NCBI RefSeq assembly: GCF_041435215.1
Contig: NZ_CP108394.1
Coordinates: forward strand, 1,922,001-1,986,000
Reading direction: 5' to 3'
From: Streptomyces sp. NBC_01314
Lineage (GTDB): Bacteria; Actinomycetota; Actinomycetes; Streptomycetales; Streptomycetaceae
DNA: 64,000 bases
The notes beneath the pieces were generated by a model. It saw nothing but the letters and a program-made list of their open reading frames with translations, did no database searches and was not told the DNA's origin. Both the position numbers and the translations under genes were made by a program. Below, piece after piece: positions 32,809 through 42,032 of the stretch. The stretch's first letter is position 1, and each line of letters begins with the position of its first letter.

Positions 32809-34350
32809 TCAGACGGTGAAGCGGTCGGGGTCGGCGGCCTGCCAGTCGGCTGCCCAGGCGGCAGGCGGCTCGGCGAGCAACTGGCTGGGTTCAAGCCAGT
32901 CGTACAGCTCCTCGTAGGAGCACTCGGTGTGCGGGGCGATGCGCCGGCGGAGCATGTGCGGGCGCAGCTCGGCGGGGTCGGTGACGCCCATGGACGCCAT
33001 GATCTGCAGGGCGCTGGCCACGGTCGCTTCCTGGAAGCGCTGGACGCGTGGCGTCTTGTCACGGACGTCGAGGGCACGGGCGCGTCGGGGGTCCTGTGTG
33101 GTCACGCCGGTGAGGCAGGTGTTCGTGTGGCACCGCTGTACCTGGATGCAGCCGACGGCGAACATCATCGCCCGCGCCGCGTTGCCGTAGTCGGCACCCT
33201 GCAGCAGGCGTTTGACGAGATCGGTACCTGTGGCGATCTTGCCGCTCGCCCCGATCCTGATGCGATCGCGCAGGCCCGCGCCGACGAGGGCGTTGTGCAC
33301 GGTGAGCAGGCCCTCGGTCAGCGGTGTTCCCACGTGGTCGGCGAATTCCAGCGGCGCGGCTCCGATGCCGCCTTCGCCTCCGTCCACCACGATGAAGTCC
33401 GGGGCCGTGCCCTCCGCCAGCATGGCCTTGCACACGGCGAGGAACTGTCGGCGCGACCCCACGCACAGCTTGAATCCGGTCGGCTTGCCACCGGACAGCT
33501 CTCGCATCCGGGCGATGAAGCGGACGAGTTCGCGCCGGGTGGAGAACACCTTGTGGTACAGCGGCGAGATGACCGTCTGCCCCTCGGGCACATCTCGTAC
33601 TTTCGCTATCTCGGCGTTGACCTTCGCACCCGGCAGGACACCGCCGATGCCCGACTTGGCGCCCTGCGAGAGCTTCAGGGACACGCACTTGACGTGATCG
33701 TGCGCGGCCTTGTCGGCGAACTCAGCGGCGTCGAAGTCGCCGTCCCGGGTACGGCAGCCGAAGTATCCGGTGCCTACTTCCCAGATCAGGTCCCCTCTGG
33801 GCCTCAGGTGGTACTCCGACAGGCCGCCTTCACCGGTGTCGTGGGCGAAGCCCCCGGCCGCCGCTCCCCCGTTGAGCGCGAGGATCGCGTTGGCCGACAG
33901 AGAGCCGAAGCTCATCGCCGACACGTTGAGCAGCGCCATGTCGTAAGGACGGCTGCAGTCGGGGCCACCGACCCGCACCCGCGGAGGCGTCTTCGGTACC
34001 GGGCACGGGGCCATCGATGGCACCAGGAACTCGTAGCCCGGCTGGTACACGTCCCGTTCGGTGCCGTACGGCTGCTCGGTGTCCGTGCCTTTCGCCCGCT
34101 CGTAGACAATGCTGCGGACATCCCGGTCGAAGGGCCGACCGTCGAAGTTCCGCTCGATGAAGTACTGCTGCAACTCCCGGCGGATCCGCTCCAGAAGAAA
34201 ACGGGCGTGCCCCAGAACAGGATAGTTGCGCAACATCGAATGCCGGCGCTGCAGTAGGTCCGCCGCACCCAGCAGACCCAGCAGGATGAGCGGCACGGCG
34301 GCCAAGCACCACCAGGGCGAGAGGCCTACCGCTGCAACGGCCGCCACCAT
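32809..34350 (-). CDS. FMN-binding glutamate-synthase-like protein, membrane-anchored
   Basis: 513 residues. One or two hydrophobic segments at the N-terminus (about 1-28) suggest membrane attachment. The rest is the FMN barrel of the glutamate synthase large subunit family: SAMSFGSLSANAI, GAKSGIGGVLPGAKV, IVVDGGEGGIGAAP, IGASGKIATG and a Cys-rich GCIQVQRCHTNTC near 405. The amidotransferase and FAD/NADPH parts of true glutamate synthase are absent, so it is not a complete GltB; the physiological reaction of this stand-alone group is not established. The gene directly downstream is a truncated pyruvate-oxidase pseudogene. Confidence 0.85.
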   Translation of the reverse strand: MVAAVAAVGLSPWWCLAAVPLILLGLLGAADLLQRRHSMLRNYPVLGHARFLLERIRRELQQYFIERNFDGRPFDRDVRSIVYERAKGTDTEQPYGTERDVYQPGYEFLVPSMAPCPVPKTPPRVRVGGPDCSRPYDMALLNVSAMSFGSLSANAILALNGGAAAGGFAHDTGEGGLSEYHLRPRGDLIWEVGTGYFGCRTRDGDFDAAEFADKAAHDHVKCVSLKLSQGAKSGIGGVLPGAKVNAEIAKVRDVPEGQTVISPLYHKVFSTRRELVRFIARMRELSGGKPTGFKLCVGSRRQFLAVCKAMLAEGTAPDFIVVDGGEGGIGAAPLEFADHVGTPLTEGLLTVHNALVGAGLRDRIRIGASGKIATGTDLVKRLLQGADYGNAARAMMFAVGCIQVQRCHTNTCLTGVTTQDPRRARALDVRDKTPRVQRFQEATVASALQIMASMGVTDPAELRPHMLRRRIAPHTECSYEELYDWLEPSQLLAEPPAAWAADWQAADPDRFTV

Positions 34351-35135
34351 GCCGGCGGTCAGAGTCAGGCGACGATTGTCATACGAGTCACCCCTCGCTC
34401 ATTGCCCCAGGTCGGCATCCCAGTCCCGCGCTTCCGTCAACAAACCTGCAAGGTTCGGCGAGCGGCACGCGGACGAGCCTGGGCAGTGCCCGAAGCGCTG
34501 TGCCGGGAAACGGCCCACCGACAGCAGACGCGGCCGGAGGCACCGATCGAGCTCTGGGCCATCGTGAGCCATGGTGCGGAACCGGCCCCGCCACCTACGA
34601 CGAACCGATCCGCCAGGCAGACGCGCCGGCACGGTCAGCGATGCCGGGCCGCCGCGTTACTCACGCCGACGCCACCTGTCACGTGCCCGCACGGAGCCGA
34701 ACTTCGCGCCCTCACGGCTCGTGGTTCTACCTGCGCGGGACTTGAATTTGCACAAACAAACACTAGACCTGGTTGGTCGCGAAGAGTTCCTGAGTCGCAT
34801 GCTGCGCATCGGGCGTAAGGCGCGTGTCGTCGCCGCGTCCTTGCTCCGGGTGCTTCGAGATAGGACAACCGACGGCGACAGTGCCCACGCTGGACGCTGC
34901 AACCCCACCAGCCCAGGAGCCCCGCCGGGCCGCATGCGGGGCTTCCTCAGCGAACGCCGGTCTCACACACCTATCACCGACTCCACCGACTCCCCCGGAC
35001 CAGAAGCCTCTGACCTGGCCTTACGCGCCCGTGTCGGACTGGTTCGGACGCCCATGGACGGCATTTACAACCTGTGCCATGTGGTGCCGTTGCAGCCCAA
35101 ACCGGAGGGCAGCCCCGACAGGCTTCGCTGCGACC
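34351..35135. other. gene-free stretch beside the integrase
   Basis: No recognisable gene or tRNA. It is somewhat less GC-rich around 34735-34800. One hairpin at 34918-34943 is listed separately. Attachment sites of the integrase may lie here, but I could not identify one. Confidence 0.45.
34918..34943. terminator. hairpin downstream of the integrase gene
   Basis: AGCCCCGC (34918-34925) pairs with GCGGGGCT (34936-34943). It lies about 190 nt past the integrase stop and may terminate it; no T-run follows. Confidence 0.35.
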
Positions 35136-36272
35136 TCAGGCCGCGTCCCACAGGCCGGCACCCAAAACCCGCGCCGCCTTGGCGATGCTCCCCGGCATCA
35201 GGTGCCGGTAGGTGCGATACGTCTCCTCGATCGACTTGTGGCCCATCCATTCCGCCACGTCGGTGATCGGTATCCCGTTCCCGAGGGCGTTCGAGGCGAA
35301 GTAGTGCCGGAAGCCGTACATGCCGACACCGTCCTCTGCGGGCAGGGCCTTGAAGAGCCTCTGCACACGGCGGCGTTCCATCGGTTCCGTATAGTAGCCG
35401 CTCGGGCCGCGCAGCAGATAGCCCTCCTTCGTGGTGCCGTGCTTCTCCTCGTATCGCTCCATCGCTTCGCGCACCGAGCGTGGCAGGGGAACCTCCCGGA
35501 AATCCCCCGCCTTGCGATGCTTCAGCTTCGCCGGCCGGTGCGTGTTGGAGTGGATCTGCTCGTGCACCCGGTAGACATCGCCCGCCACGACATTGTTGAT
35601 GTTCACCGCCCGGGCTTCCCCGTTGCGCAAGCCGCAGCCCACCATCATGACGATCTCAAGCGCAAGGAACTCGTCAGCGGCTGTCAGCGCCTTCTTCACG
35701 TAGGCGAGGGAGGGGATGACCACCTTTTCGCGGACGTATTCCGGTTCCTGGACGCCCTTCACAGGGTCGTCCACCATGGCACCCTTTCCATATGCGTCTC
35801 GGAGGATCGCCTTGAGGACGCGGAAGATGTTCACCTGGTTTCCGCGCCCGACCCCGTCCGTCTCCAATTCGTCCAAGAAGCGCTCGACCACCATGGGCGT
35901 AACCGAGTTCAGTTTCCGCGACCCGAGACGAGGAACGATGTGCACGTTGATGGAGCTGTCCACGTGCCATCCCGTCGAGTACTCCGTCATCTTGCGCTGA
36001 CGAGGCCGCCACTGCTTCGCGTATTCCGCGATCGTCTGCTGACCGAGTTCTCGGCGCACCTCGGCGACGGATGGTGCCGTTGTCTTCTTCTCCGTGTAGA
36101 TCTGCGTGAGGCGCTCGATCGCATCGTCCTGCGTGTCGTAGCCGGCTTCTTCACGTTGCTTGCCGAGAGCGTCCCGGAACCGAATCGTGTACGGGTGCGG
36201 GCAACGGGTCGGCCTGGAACAACCGCACTCCTTGAAGAACGACCCCATCCCACGAGCAAGCTGTCGAGCCAC
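35136..36272 (-). CDS. tyrosine-family site-specific integrase
   Basis: 378 residues from the GTG at 36272; an ATG at 36248 is an alternative start. An N-terminal Cys/His cluster (Cys16, Cys18, Cys24, His26) precedes the SAM-like core-binding domain. The catalytic domain shows Arg216 (GLRNGEAR), YGFRHYF with Arg322, His345 (WMGH) and the nucleophile Tyr355. The usual H-x-x-R reads Y-x-x-R here. Codon use is less GC-biased than in neighbours, in keeping with acquired DNA. No excisionase, replication or transfer gene is adjacent, so it is a solitary relic of an integrated element or prophage. Confidence 0.85.
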   Translation of the reverse strand: MARQLARGMGSFFKECGCSRPTRCPHPYTIRFRDALGKQREEAGYDTQDDAIERLTQIYTEKKTTAPSVAEVRRELGQQTIAEYAKQWRPRQRKMTEYSTGWHVDSSINVHIVPRLGSRKLNSVTPMVVERFLDELETDGVGRGNQVNIFRVLKAILRDAYGKGAMVDDPVKGVQEPEYVREKVVIPSLAYVKKALTAADEFLALEIVMMVGCGLRNGEARAVNINNVVAGDVYRVHEQIHSNTHRPAKLKHRKAGDFREVPLPRSVREAMERYEEKHGTTKEGYLLRGPSGYYTEPMERRRVQRLFKALPAEDGVGMYGFRHYFASNALGNGIPITDVAEWMGHKSIEETYRTYRHLMPGSIAKAARVLGAGLWDAA

Positions 36273-36882
36273 GCATCAAGCCTTCCGAGCAGGGCGATGA
36301 GCGGCGCAGGAGGCCCCTGCCATAGGCGCAGATCAGCATGCCGGACACCGCCCGACCCGATGCTGACCTTTTGCTGACCTGGAGTCGGCAATCAAGGCTC
36401 TGACCTGCGGAAACACCCAACCGCTAGATCTTGGACTTGAACATGGTGCGCAGCATCGTGAACTCCTGGAAGACGGCTCCCTGCCTGCTTTCTGCAGGTC
36501 AAGGGCGTTCGTCACTGTACAACGGCACGCGTTGCACTCGAAGAAGTGAGGAACGTCGGTTCAGGCCGGCGAGAAGGATCCCTGCCTGTGATTGCGCGCG
36601 AAGCAGGCTGTTGTGACGCCGCCGACCGGGCGCCTGTTCGGACAGCCGTCTGGCGAGCTGTCGACCCACGAAACGAACCCTCCGAGCCCTTGCTGACCGT
36701 TTGCCGGTCCGATCGACCTGATCATGCCCTGGCCTGCACACATACCCAGATGCCAGCTATTTCGAGTCCCCGCCAGATCGTGCTCCCCTTTCACTGGCAC
36801 ACAACCCGCTTTCACTAGCACACAATCCGCAACCGCCGACCGCCCGTCGCCGCCCCTGGCCCACGGCTCGCCGGCTCCCTTC
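36273..36882. other. gene-poor stretch upstream of the integrase
   Basis: About 610 nt of lower-GC DNA without a convincing gene; a candidate excisionase was looked for and not seen. It holds repeated GCTGACC words near 36362-36380 and a tandem repeat at 36788-36829. Confidence 0.45.
36788..36829. repeat. tandem repeat, 2 x 21 bp
   Basis: Two adjacent 21-bp units starting CTTTCACTGGCACACAACCC and CTTTCACTAGCACACAATCC, differing at two positions. They lie between the integrase and the end of the NDP-sugar dehydrogenase gene and could be recombinase arm-type sites or simple repeats. Confidence 0.6.
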
Positions 36883-38139
36883 TCAGAGCTGATGGACGTG
36901 GGGGCCCCGCAGCCGACCCCGGGTGTCCAGTAACAGCGGGGAGTACTCGGGCAGCCGGTCAAATGGAACGGCGTCGTGATCCTGCACCAGAATCGTAAGG
37001 TCGGCGTCCGCGGCGGCATCCAATGCGTCGGCAGTCCGCTCCACCGGTTCGCCGTCCGGCGCCCAGTCGTCGACGAGAGGATCGTGATAGGTGACGTCAG
37101 TGCCGGCCTGCCGCAGCAGTCGGACGAGCGTGGCGGCCGGGGTGGCCCGCAGGTCCGTACTGTTGCGCTTGTACGTCACTCCGACAATCAGCACCCGGGC
37201 GTTCCCCAGGGTTTTTCCTCGCTGTCGCAGCAGCTGCTCGGCGCGCCGCACGACATGCGCCGGCATCGCGGCGTTGACCTCTTGCGAGAGTTCGACCAGC
37301 CTCAGCGGGGCTCCGGAAGCGCGCGCCCAGTGCGTGAGATAGACGGGGTCGACCGGAATGCAGTGCCCACCGATACCCGGACCGGGGCGGAACGCCTGGA
37401 AGCCGAAGGGTTTGGTGCGTGCGCAGTCGAGAGCGTTCCACACATCGACCCCCAGCGTGCCGGCGACGACGGCGAGTTCATTGACCAGGGCGATGTTCAC
37501 ACTTCGGTACGTGTTTTCCAGGAGCTTCGCCAGTTCGGCCTCGCGTGCGGAGCCCGCTTCCACGACCTGGTCACACAGGTGCCGGAAGAATTCGGCCGCG
37601 GCCGCCGTGCACCGTGGGGTGTAACCACCCACGACGCGCGGTGTGTTCCGGACACTGAAGGTGTCGTTCCCCGGGTCGATGCGCTCCGGGGAGAAGGCCA
37701 GGGCGAAATCTCTTCCGGCGCTGAGTCCGGAGGCCCGCTCCACAATGCTTCGCACGACGTCGTCCGTGGTCCCGGGAAAGGACGTGGATTCCAGGACGAC
37801 GAGGGTGCCGGGCTTCAGGCGATCCCCCAGGCCGCCGGCGGCGCATCGCACGTGGGAGAGGTCGGGGCTGCCCGTGTCGTCCAGTGGTGTGGGGACGCAG
37901 ATCACCGCCACTGAGGCCTCGGCCAGCAGGTTCTCGTCGGCTGACGCTCGGAAACCGGCGTCCAGCATGGCCGCCAGGTCGGCATCGGTGACATCGGGGA
38001 CGTGCGAGTGGCCCGAGTTCAGAGATGCGGTCACGGAAGGGTTGTCGTCGATCCCCATGACGCGCATGCCGGCGCGGCACGCCTCCCGTGCCAGCGGGAG
38101 ACCGGTGTAGCCAAGTCCGATGACAGCGACGCTGTACAT
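36883..38139 (-). CDS. nucleotide-sugar dehydrogenase (UDP-glucose/UDP-HexNAc 6-dehydrogenase family)
   Basis: 418 residues from the ATG at 38139, after AGGAG. NAD-binding VAVIGLGYTGLPLA (4-17), Lys205 in AELAKLLENTYR, and catalytic Cys260 in GIGGHCIPVDP are all present. It oxidises C6 of a UDP-hexose or UDP-HexNAc in two steps to the uronic acid. IPVDP after the Cys and the VNIALVNELA helix resemble the WecC/WbpA/VipA (HexNAc) group more than UDP-glucose dehydrogenase. It is the promoter-distal gene at the left end of the cluster, with 465 nt separating it from the ANL gene. Confidence 0.88.
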   Translation of the reverse strand: MYSVAVIGLGYTGLPLAREACRAGMRVMGIDDNPSVTASLNSGHSHVPDVTDADLAAMLDAGFRASADENLLAEASVAVICVPTPLDDTGSPDLSHVRCAAGGLGDRLKPGTLVVLESTSFPGTTDDVVRSIVERASGLSAGRDFALAFSPERIDPGNDTFSVRNTPRVVGGYTPRCTAAAAEFFRHLCDQVVEAGSAREAELAKLLENTYRSVNIALVNELAVVAGTLGVDVWNALDCARTKPFGFQAFRPGPGIGGHCIPVDPVYLTHWARASGAPLRLVELSQEVNAAMPAHVVRRAEQLLRQRGKTLGNARVLIVGVTYKRNSTDLRATPAATLVRLLRQAGTDVTYHDPLVDDWAPDGEPVERTADALDAAADADLTILVQDHDAVPFDRLPEYSPLLLDTRGRLRGPHVHQL

Positions 38140-38604
38140 ATCGTCTCCTGGATGCAGGGTGTTGGTGAGGAGGGGGTGGGGCTCTCCGCGCAGGGGCAGC
38201 GCTTCGGACGCCTGCGGACCGGGGCTTTGGGCGGGGTGTGGCTCGTCGAATCCGGCTGGGTAGGACGGCGGTCCGAGGACCGCCGCCGTTCTTTCCTTGC
38301 CGCACGCGTTCGGAGGCGATGGTCCGACCATCGAGGCCTTTCTCCCGGCAGCCCGTCCAGGAACCGGGCCTCGACACCCGTGCGCAGCCCCGAGTGGTAG
38401 CGCCGTTCGCATGGGCCGACGGCCTCATCCGTATGACGCGTCACCCACGGCACCACGTCACCTCGCGCCCAGAAGCAGATGGCTGTCATCCGGCGTCCTG
38501 GTGTCCCCGTAGCCCTGCGAAAGGCGCTCGTAGTCACTGCGAAGGACAGCGACGCGTTCACCGGTCGCACTTGTCATCTCGGGGGCCCCTCGTGTGGTGG
38601 ACCA
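38140..38604. other. intergenic gap between dehydrogenase and ANL genes
   Basis: No gene seen. It contains the hairpin at 38266-38285 and presumably a promoter for the NDP-sugar dehydrogenase. Confidence 0.4.
38266..38285. terminator. hairpin between ANL and NDP-sugar dehydrogenase genes
   Basis: CGGCGGTCC (38266-38274) pairs with GGACCGCCG (38277-38285). A T-rich run follows on the plus strand (38289-38299), but both neighbouring genes run leftward. It may separate the acyl-activation operon from the dehydrogenase gene. Confidence 0.4.
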
Positions 38605-40251
38605 TCAACGGACGCCGGATGTCTCGCGGGCAGCGAGCCGGGCGAGGGTGCTGCGGCAGATCTTTCCGGTGGGGCCGAGCGGCATGTCGTCGACCCGCAA
38701 CAGCAGTTCGGGGAGTTTCCGTCGTTCGAGGCCGCGCTGGGACTCCAGGAACACCGTGAGCTCCGGCAGGTCCGGTGGGCGCGCGCCCGGCGTCTCGCGG
38801 ATGCATGCGCACAGGCGCTCCCCCAGTTCCGGGTCGGGCACACCGACGCAGGCCACCTCGGCCACGGCGGAATGGGCGCTGAGTTCGCGTTCCACCTCGG
38901 CCGGGCTGATGTTGTAGCCACCTCGTACGACGATCTGCTGGAGACGGCCCAGTACATGGAGCCGGCCGTGTTCGTCCAGAAACCCGCGGTCGCCGGTACG
39001 GACCCAGCCGGTGGGAGTGCGGTACCGGGCGTCCAGGTCGGGGGCCGCCACGTAGCACAGCGGTGTCATCGGGCCTCTGGCACGGATCTCGCCGGGGTGT
39101 CCGGCCGGCACGGGGACACCGACGTCGTCGGTGACGCGGATGCGTGCCACGGCAGGGTCGGGGAGCCCGGTGCCCGTGTCGGGGAAGGCTCCTGCGCCGG
39201 CCGTGTGGCAGTTCACGCCGTCGGATGATCCGTAGACGGTGATGACGCGGCGCCCGAACCGGTCGCGGCACGCGTCGGCGGTGGCGTCCGGCAGGGCCGC
39301 GCCGCTGGACACCAGGGCCTGCAAGCCGGTGAAATCCTCCCGGGCTGTGGGTGGTTGGTCGGCGATACGGCGCAGCATCGTGGGCACGCCGAAGACGTGC
39401 GTGGGACGGTGTTCGACCATCACGCGGAGCGCCGCGGCCGGGTCGAAGGTCTCCTGCACCAGCAGGACGCCGCCGAGGGCGGCGAGCGTGACGGAGGTTC
39501 CGCAGGAGCCGAAGGAGGAGGCCAGCGGGACGAGCACGAGGTTGCGCATCACGCGGTCACCGTCGTGCAGGGCGCGTACGTAGGTGGCCCGGCCGCCGGC
39601 CATCGCGTTGTGGGAGTAGGCGACCATCTTGGGCTCCGCCTCCGAGCCGGAGGTGACCAGGATCCGGGCAGGTGCCTCGGGGTCGACCGCACGGGGCACG
39701 AAGGGCTGCCGCGCGGGCGCAGTGAGTGACTGCGCGGTGGAATGGCTTTCCCCGACGGTGAAGACCGCCTCAAGGTGGGGAAGGTGTGTGCGTGCCACCG
39801 CGTCGGAGGGATCCGTGACGATGGCCGCGCGGGCTCGGGACCGGCCCAGCAGGCTCACCGGGCCCCTGCTGCCGTGCCCCGGCGGATAGGGCAGCGCGAC
39901 GGCGCCGATGGCCGCGACCGCGAGTTCCGCGGCCACCGCCTCGCGCCCGTTCGGCAGCCGTACGGCGACGATGTCCCGTTCGCCCAGGCCGCGTTCGGCG
40001 AGCCGTGCGGCGATGTGCCGTACCCGTGCGTCGAGCCCCGCGTAGTCCACCGCACCCGCGGAGTCGATGACGGCCGTCCGGCCGGGGTGACGTTTCACGT
40101 GTCCGGAGAAGAGCGTGTACAGATCACGGTCGGGGCAGTGGCCCTGTTCGACCCAGGCGCGACGCAATGGGGCCGGTACCAGGTCACGGATTGCGACACC
40201 GGCGTTCGATGTCCATCCGGTACCGAAGTTCGATGTCCCTCCGGTTGTCAT
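38605..40251 (-). CDS. ANL-superfamily acyl-CoA synthetase / AMP-ligase (1)
   Basis: 548 residues. Adenylation motifs in order: TSGSEAEPKMV (A3, about 206-216, with Glu in place of the usual Thr), VYGSSDG (A5), TGDRGFLDEHGRLHVLGR (A7/A8) and GPTGKICR with the A10 lysine near the end. It activates a carboxylic acid as acyl-AMP and probably transfers it to CoA or a carrier. Its ATG overlaps the stop of the CoA-transferase gene by 4 nt. With a second ANL gene and the CoA transferase in the same operon, it probably loads an acyl building block. Confidence 0.88.
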   Translation of the reverse strand: MTTGGTSNFGTGWTSNAGVAIRDLVPAPLRRAWVEQGHCPDRDLYTLFSGHVKRHPGRTAVIDSAGAVDYAGLDARVRHIAARLAERGLGERDIVAVRLPNGREAVAAELAVAAIGAVALPYPPGHGSRGPVSLLGRSRARAAIVTDPSDAVARTHLPHLEAVFTVGESHSTAQSLTAPARQPFVPRAVDPEAPARILVTSGSEAEPKMVAYSHNAMAGGRATYVRALHDGDRVMRNLVLVPLASSFGSCGTSVTLAALGGVLLVQETFDPAAALRVMVEHRPTHVFGVPTMLRRIADQPPTAREDFTGLQALVSSGAALPDATADACRDRFGRRVITVYGSSDGVNCHTAGAGAFPDTGTGLPDPAVARIRVTDDVGVPVPAGHPGEIRARGPMTPLCYVAAPDLDARYRTPTGWVRTGDRGFLDEHGRLHVLGRLQQIVVRGGYNISPAEVERELSAHSAVAEVACVGVPDPELGERLCACIRETPGARPPDLPELTVFLESQRGLERRKLPELLLRVDDMPLGPTGKICRSTLARLAARETSGVR

Positions 40252-42032
40252 GAGAACTCCCAGGGCGCGAGGGGGGCCGCATACTCCCCGACGGCCAGCG
40301 CCGGGGCGAACCGCGGGTCACGCGCCAGGTCCGCGAGACTGGTGCACACCGGCGTGACGGCCAGGCCCGCCGCCGCCAGTCGGGGCAGCCAGGCCGCGGT
40401 GGCCCGCGTCCGGGCCCGGGAGACGATCTCGGCCATGCCCGCCGAGGCGCCCAGTTCGAGCGCGCGCGCGAGGCGGTCCGGCCGCTCGCGGGCCTCCGGT
40501 CCGAGCGAGAGGTACCCGTCCCGCGTACGCAGCGGACGGTCCGTCCATCCGGCCCACCGGCGCCGACGGGGAACGAGCGCGGCGGCGGAGAACAAGGAGG
40601 AGTCCACGCGTTGGCCGTCTCCGGTGCGCCGCCGCGCCAGCAGCCCGGCCAGTACGCCTTGCGCGCTGACCAGTCCGCCGAGGACATCGGTGAGCGTCAA
40701 CAGGGAGGGAGCGGGGGGCTCGTGCGCGGGGCGCACCGCGGCGGCGAGCCCGCTGTGTGCCTGGACCAGGTAGTCGGTCCCCACCGGCGGTGCCGGCCCC
40801 AGGGCATCGCCCCACCCGGACGCCCACGCGTACACCAACCCGGGGCGAACGGAGCTCAGGTCCTCGTGGTCCAGCCCCAGCTCGGCTGCCTTGCCCGGCG
40901 CCCAGTTGTGCAGGAAGACATCGGCCTCGGACACCAGCTCACGCACCTCCTGCCGTCCCTTCGCGGAGGTGAAGTCGATCTCCGTGACGGCTTTTCCGGC
41001 GTTGAGGGCGCTGAAGCGGGCCGAGCAGGTGCCTGCGAGGGGCGGTATACCGCGCATCGGGTCACCGCCCGGCGGCTCGACGCGTACGACGTCGGCGCCC
41101 AGGAGCCGCAGGACATGCCCGGCCAGGGGCCCCTGGACACGTCGTGTCGACTCGACGACCCGCAGGCCCGCAAGGGGTGCCCCCGCCGTCGGGCCCGCTC
41201 TGCGGGAGGCGCCGCCCGTACGGGGCCGGCCGATCGCGGCGCCGGCGGGTCCGGGGCACGGCGTGAGGGTCCACGGCCGCGTCACCGTCGGCGGGAGAGG
41301 GTCCTCCCGTACCGGCAGCACGGCGACTCCCGCTCGGTCCGCCGCCGCCCGGACGACGGCGTACGAGGCACGCTGCACGGTCTCCGGCAGCGCCTCGGGC
41401 AGGGAGCAGGTGGCGGTGGCGAACCGCTGCTGGAACGGCCGCCACCCACGTCCGGTCTCACGGCGGTCCACGCCGAGCCGCTGCCAGAAGTCCAGCCATC
41501 GATGGGCGTCGAGGGTTTCGAGTTCGAAGCGCACGCCGTCGGCGGAGACGAACGGGCACCCGCCGGGCGCGAGGTACGCCTCCCCTTCGACCCGGGGGTC
41601 GCTGCTTGCCGTGCCCCGCTCATGGCCGTCCTCCGCGTCGTCGCCGTCGGCGGTCGCGGCCGCGAGGTACTGGGCGAGGGCGAGCAGCGCGGCTTGGCTC
41701 ACCGAGGTCCGTACACGCGTGACATCGGCGCCCGCGGCCCGCGCGACGAGTGCCGCGCAGACTCCCTGGGCGGTGAGGACCCCCGCCACTGTGGAGGCGT
41801 AGTCGGCGGCGAGCGGGGTCGGCCGCCCGGCCGCCCGGCCGTGAACGTGCATGATCCCGCAGGCCGCCTGGACGGCGCGCTCGTCGGGCAGGGAGACAGG
41901 AAGCGGGCCCTGCCAGTCGATGTCCCACCCGACGGTGGCGGTGGCCGGATCGTCCACCAGGGCGAGCACGTGTGCCGCGACCTGGGCGGCCGCCGAGGCC
42001 GGGCCGCCGGCGCGCGGCATGTGGCGCGTCAC
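40248..42032 (-). CDS. CaiB/BaiF-type CoA transferase with an extra N-terminal CaiB-like half
   Basis: 594 residues from the GTG at 42032, whose GTGA overlaps the methyltransferase stop. The C-terminal about 370 residues are a full class III CoA transferase: LRVVESTRRVQGPLAGHVL, NWAPGKAAELGL and VGTDYLVQAHSGL, which holds the catalytic Asp. The N-terminal about 210 residues resemble the second half of another CaiB protein (ACGIMHVHGR, GVLTAQGVCAALVAR), so the protein is 150-200 residues longer than standard enzymes. The extra half may replace the second subunit of the usual interlocked dimer. It moves CoA between acids, or has been adapted to lyase/racemase chemistry. Confidence 0.82.
   Translation of the reverse strand: MTRHMPRAGGPASAAAQVAAHVLALVDDPATATVGWDIDWQGPLPVSLPDERAVQAACGIMHVHGRAAGRPTPLAADYASTVAGVLTAQGVCAALVARAAGADVTRVRTSVSQAALLALAQYLAAATADGDDAEDGHERGTASSDPRVEGEAYLAPGGCPFVSADGVRFELETLDAHRWLDFWQRLGVDRRETGRGWRPFQQRFATATCSLPEALPETVQRASYAVVRAAADRAGVAVLPVREDPLPPTVTRPWTLTPCPGPAGAAIGRPRTGGASRRAGPTAGAPLAGLRVVESTRRVQGPLAGHVLRLLGADVVRVEPPGGDPMRGIPPLAGTCSARFSALNAGKAVTEIDFTSAKGRQEVRELVSEADVFLHNWAPGKAAELGLDHEDLSSVRPGLVYAWASGWGDALGPAPPVGTDYLVQAHSGLAAAVRPAHEPPAPSLLTLTDVLGGLVSAQGVLAGLLARRRTGDGQRVDSSLFSAAALVPRRRRWAGWTDRPLRTRDGYLSLGPEARERPDRLARALELGASAGMAEIVSRARTRATAAWLPRLAAAGLAVTPVCTSLADLARDPRFAPALAVGEYAAPLAPWEFS

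Noticed and set aside
32809..34350. glutamate synthase large subunit (gltB)
   Set aside because: It has about a third of the length of GltB and lacks the amidotransferase domain; only the FMN barrel is present.
34700..36450. tRNA gene or attachment site next to the integrase
   Set aside because: No cloverleaf or T-loop sequence found; the only repeat shared by both sides (GGACTTGAA) is too short to be convincing.
36788..36829. CRISPR-like repeat
   Set aside because: Two directly adjacent units with no spacers and no cas genes; simple tandem duplication.
36561..37019. 152-codon minus-strand frame as a possible excisionase or small gene
   Set aside because: It overlaps the NDP-sugar dehydrogenase 3' end out of phase and lacks a helix-turn-helix or coherent codon bias.
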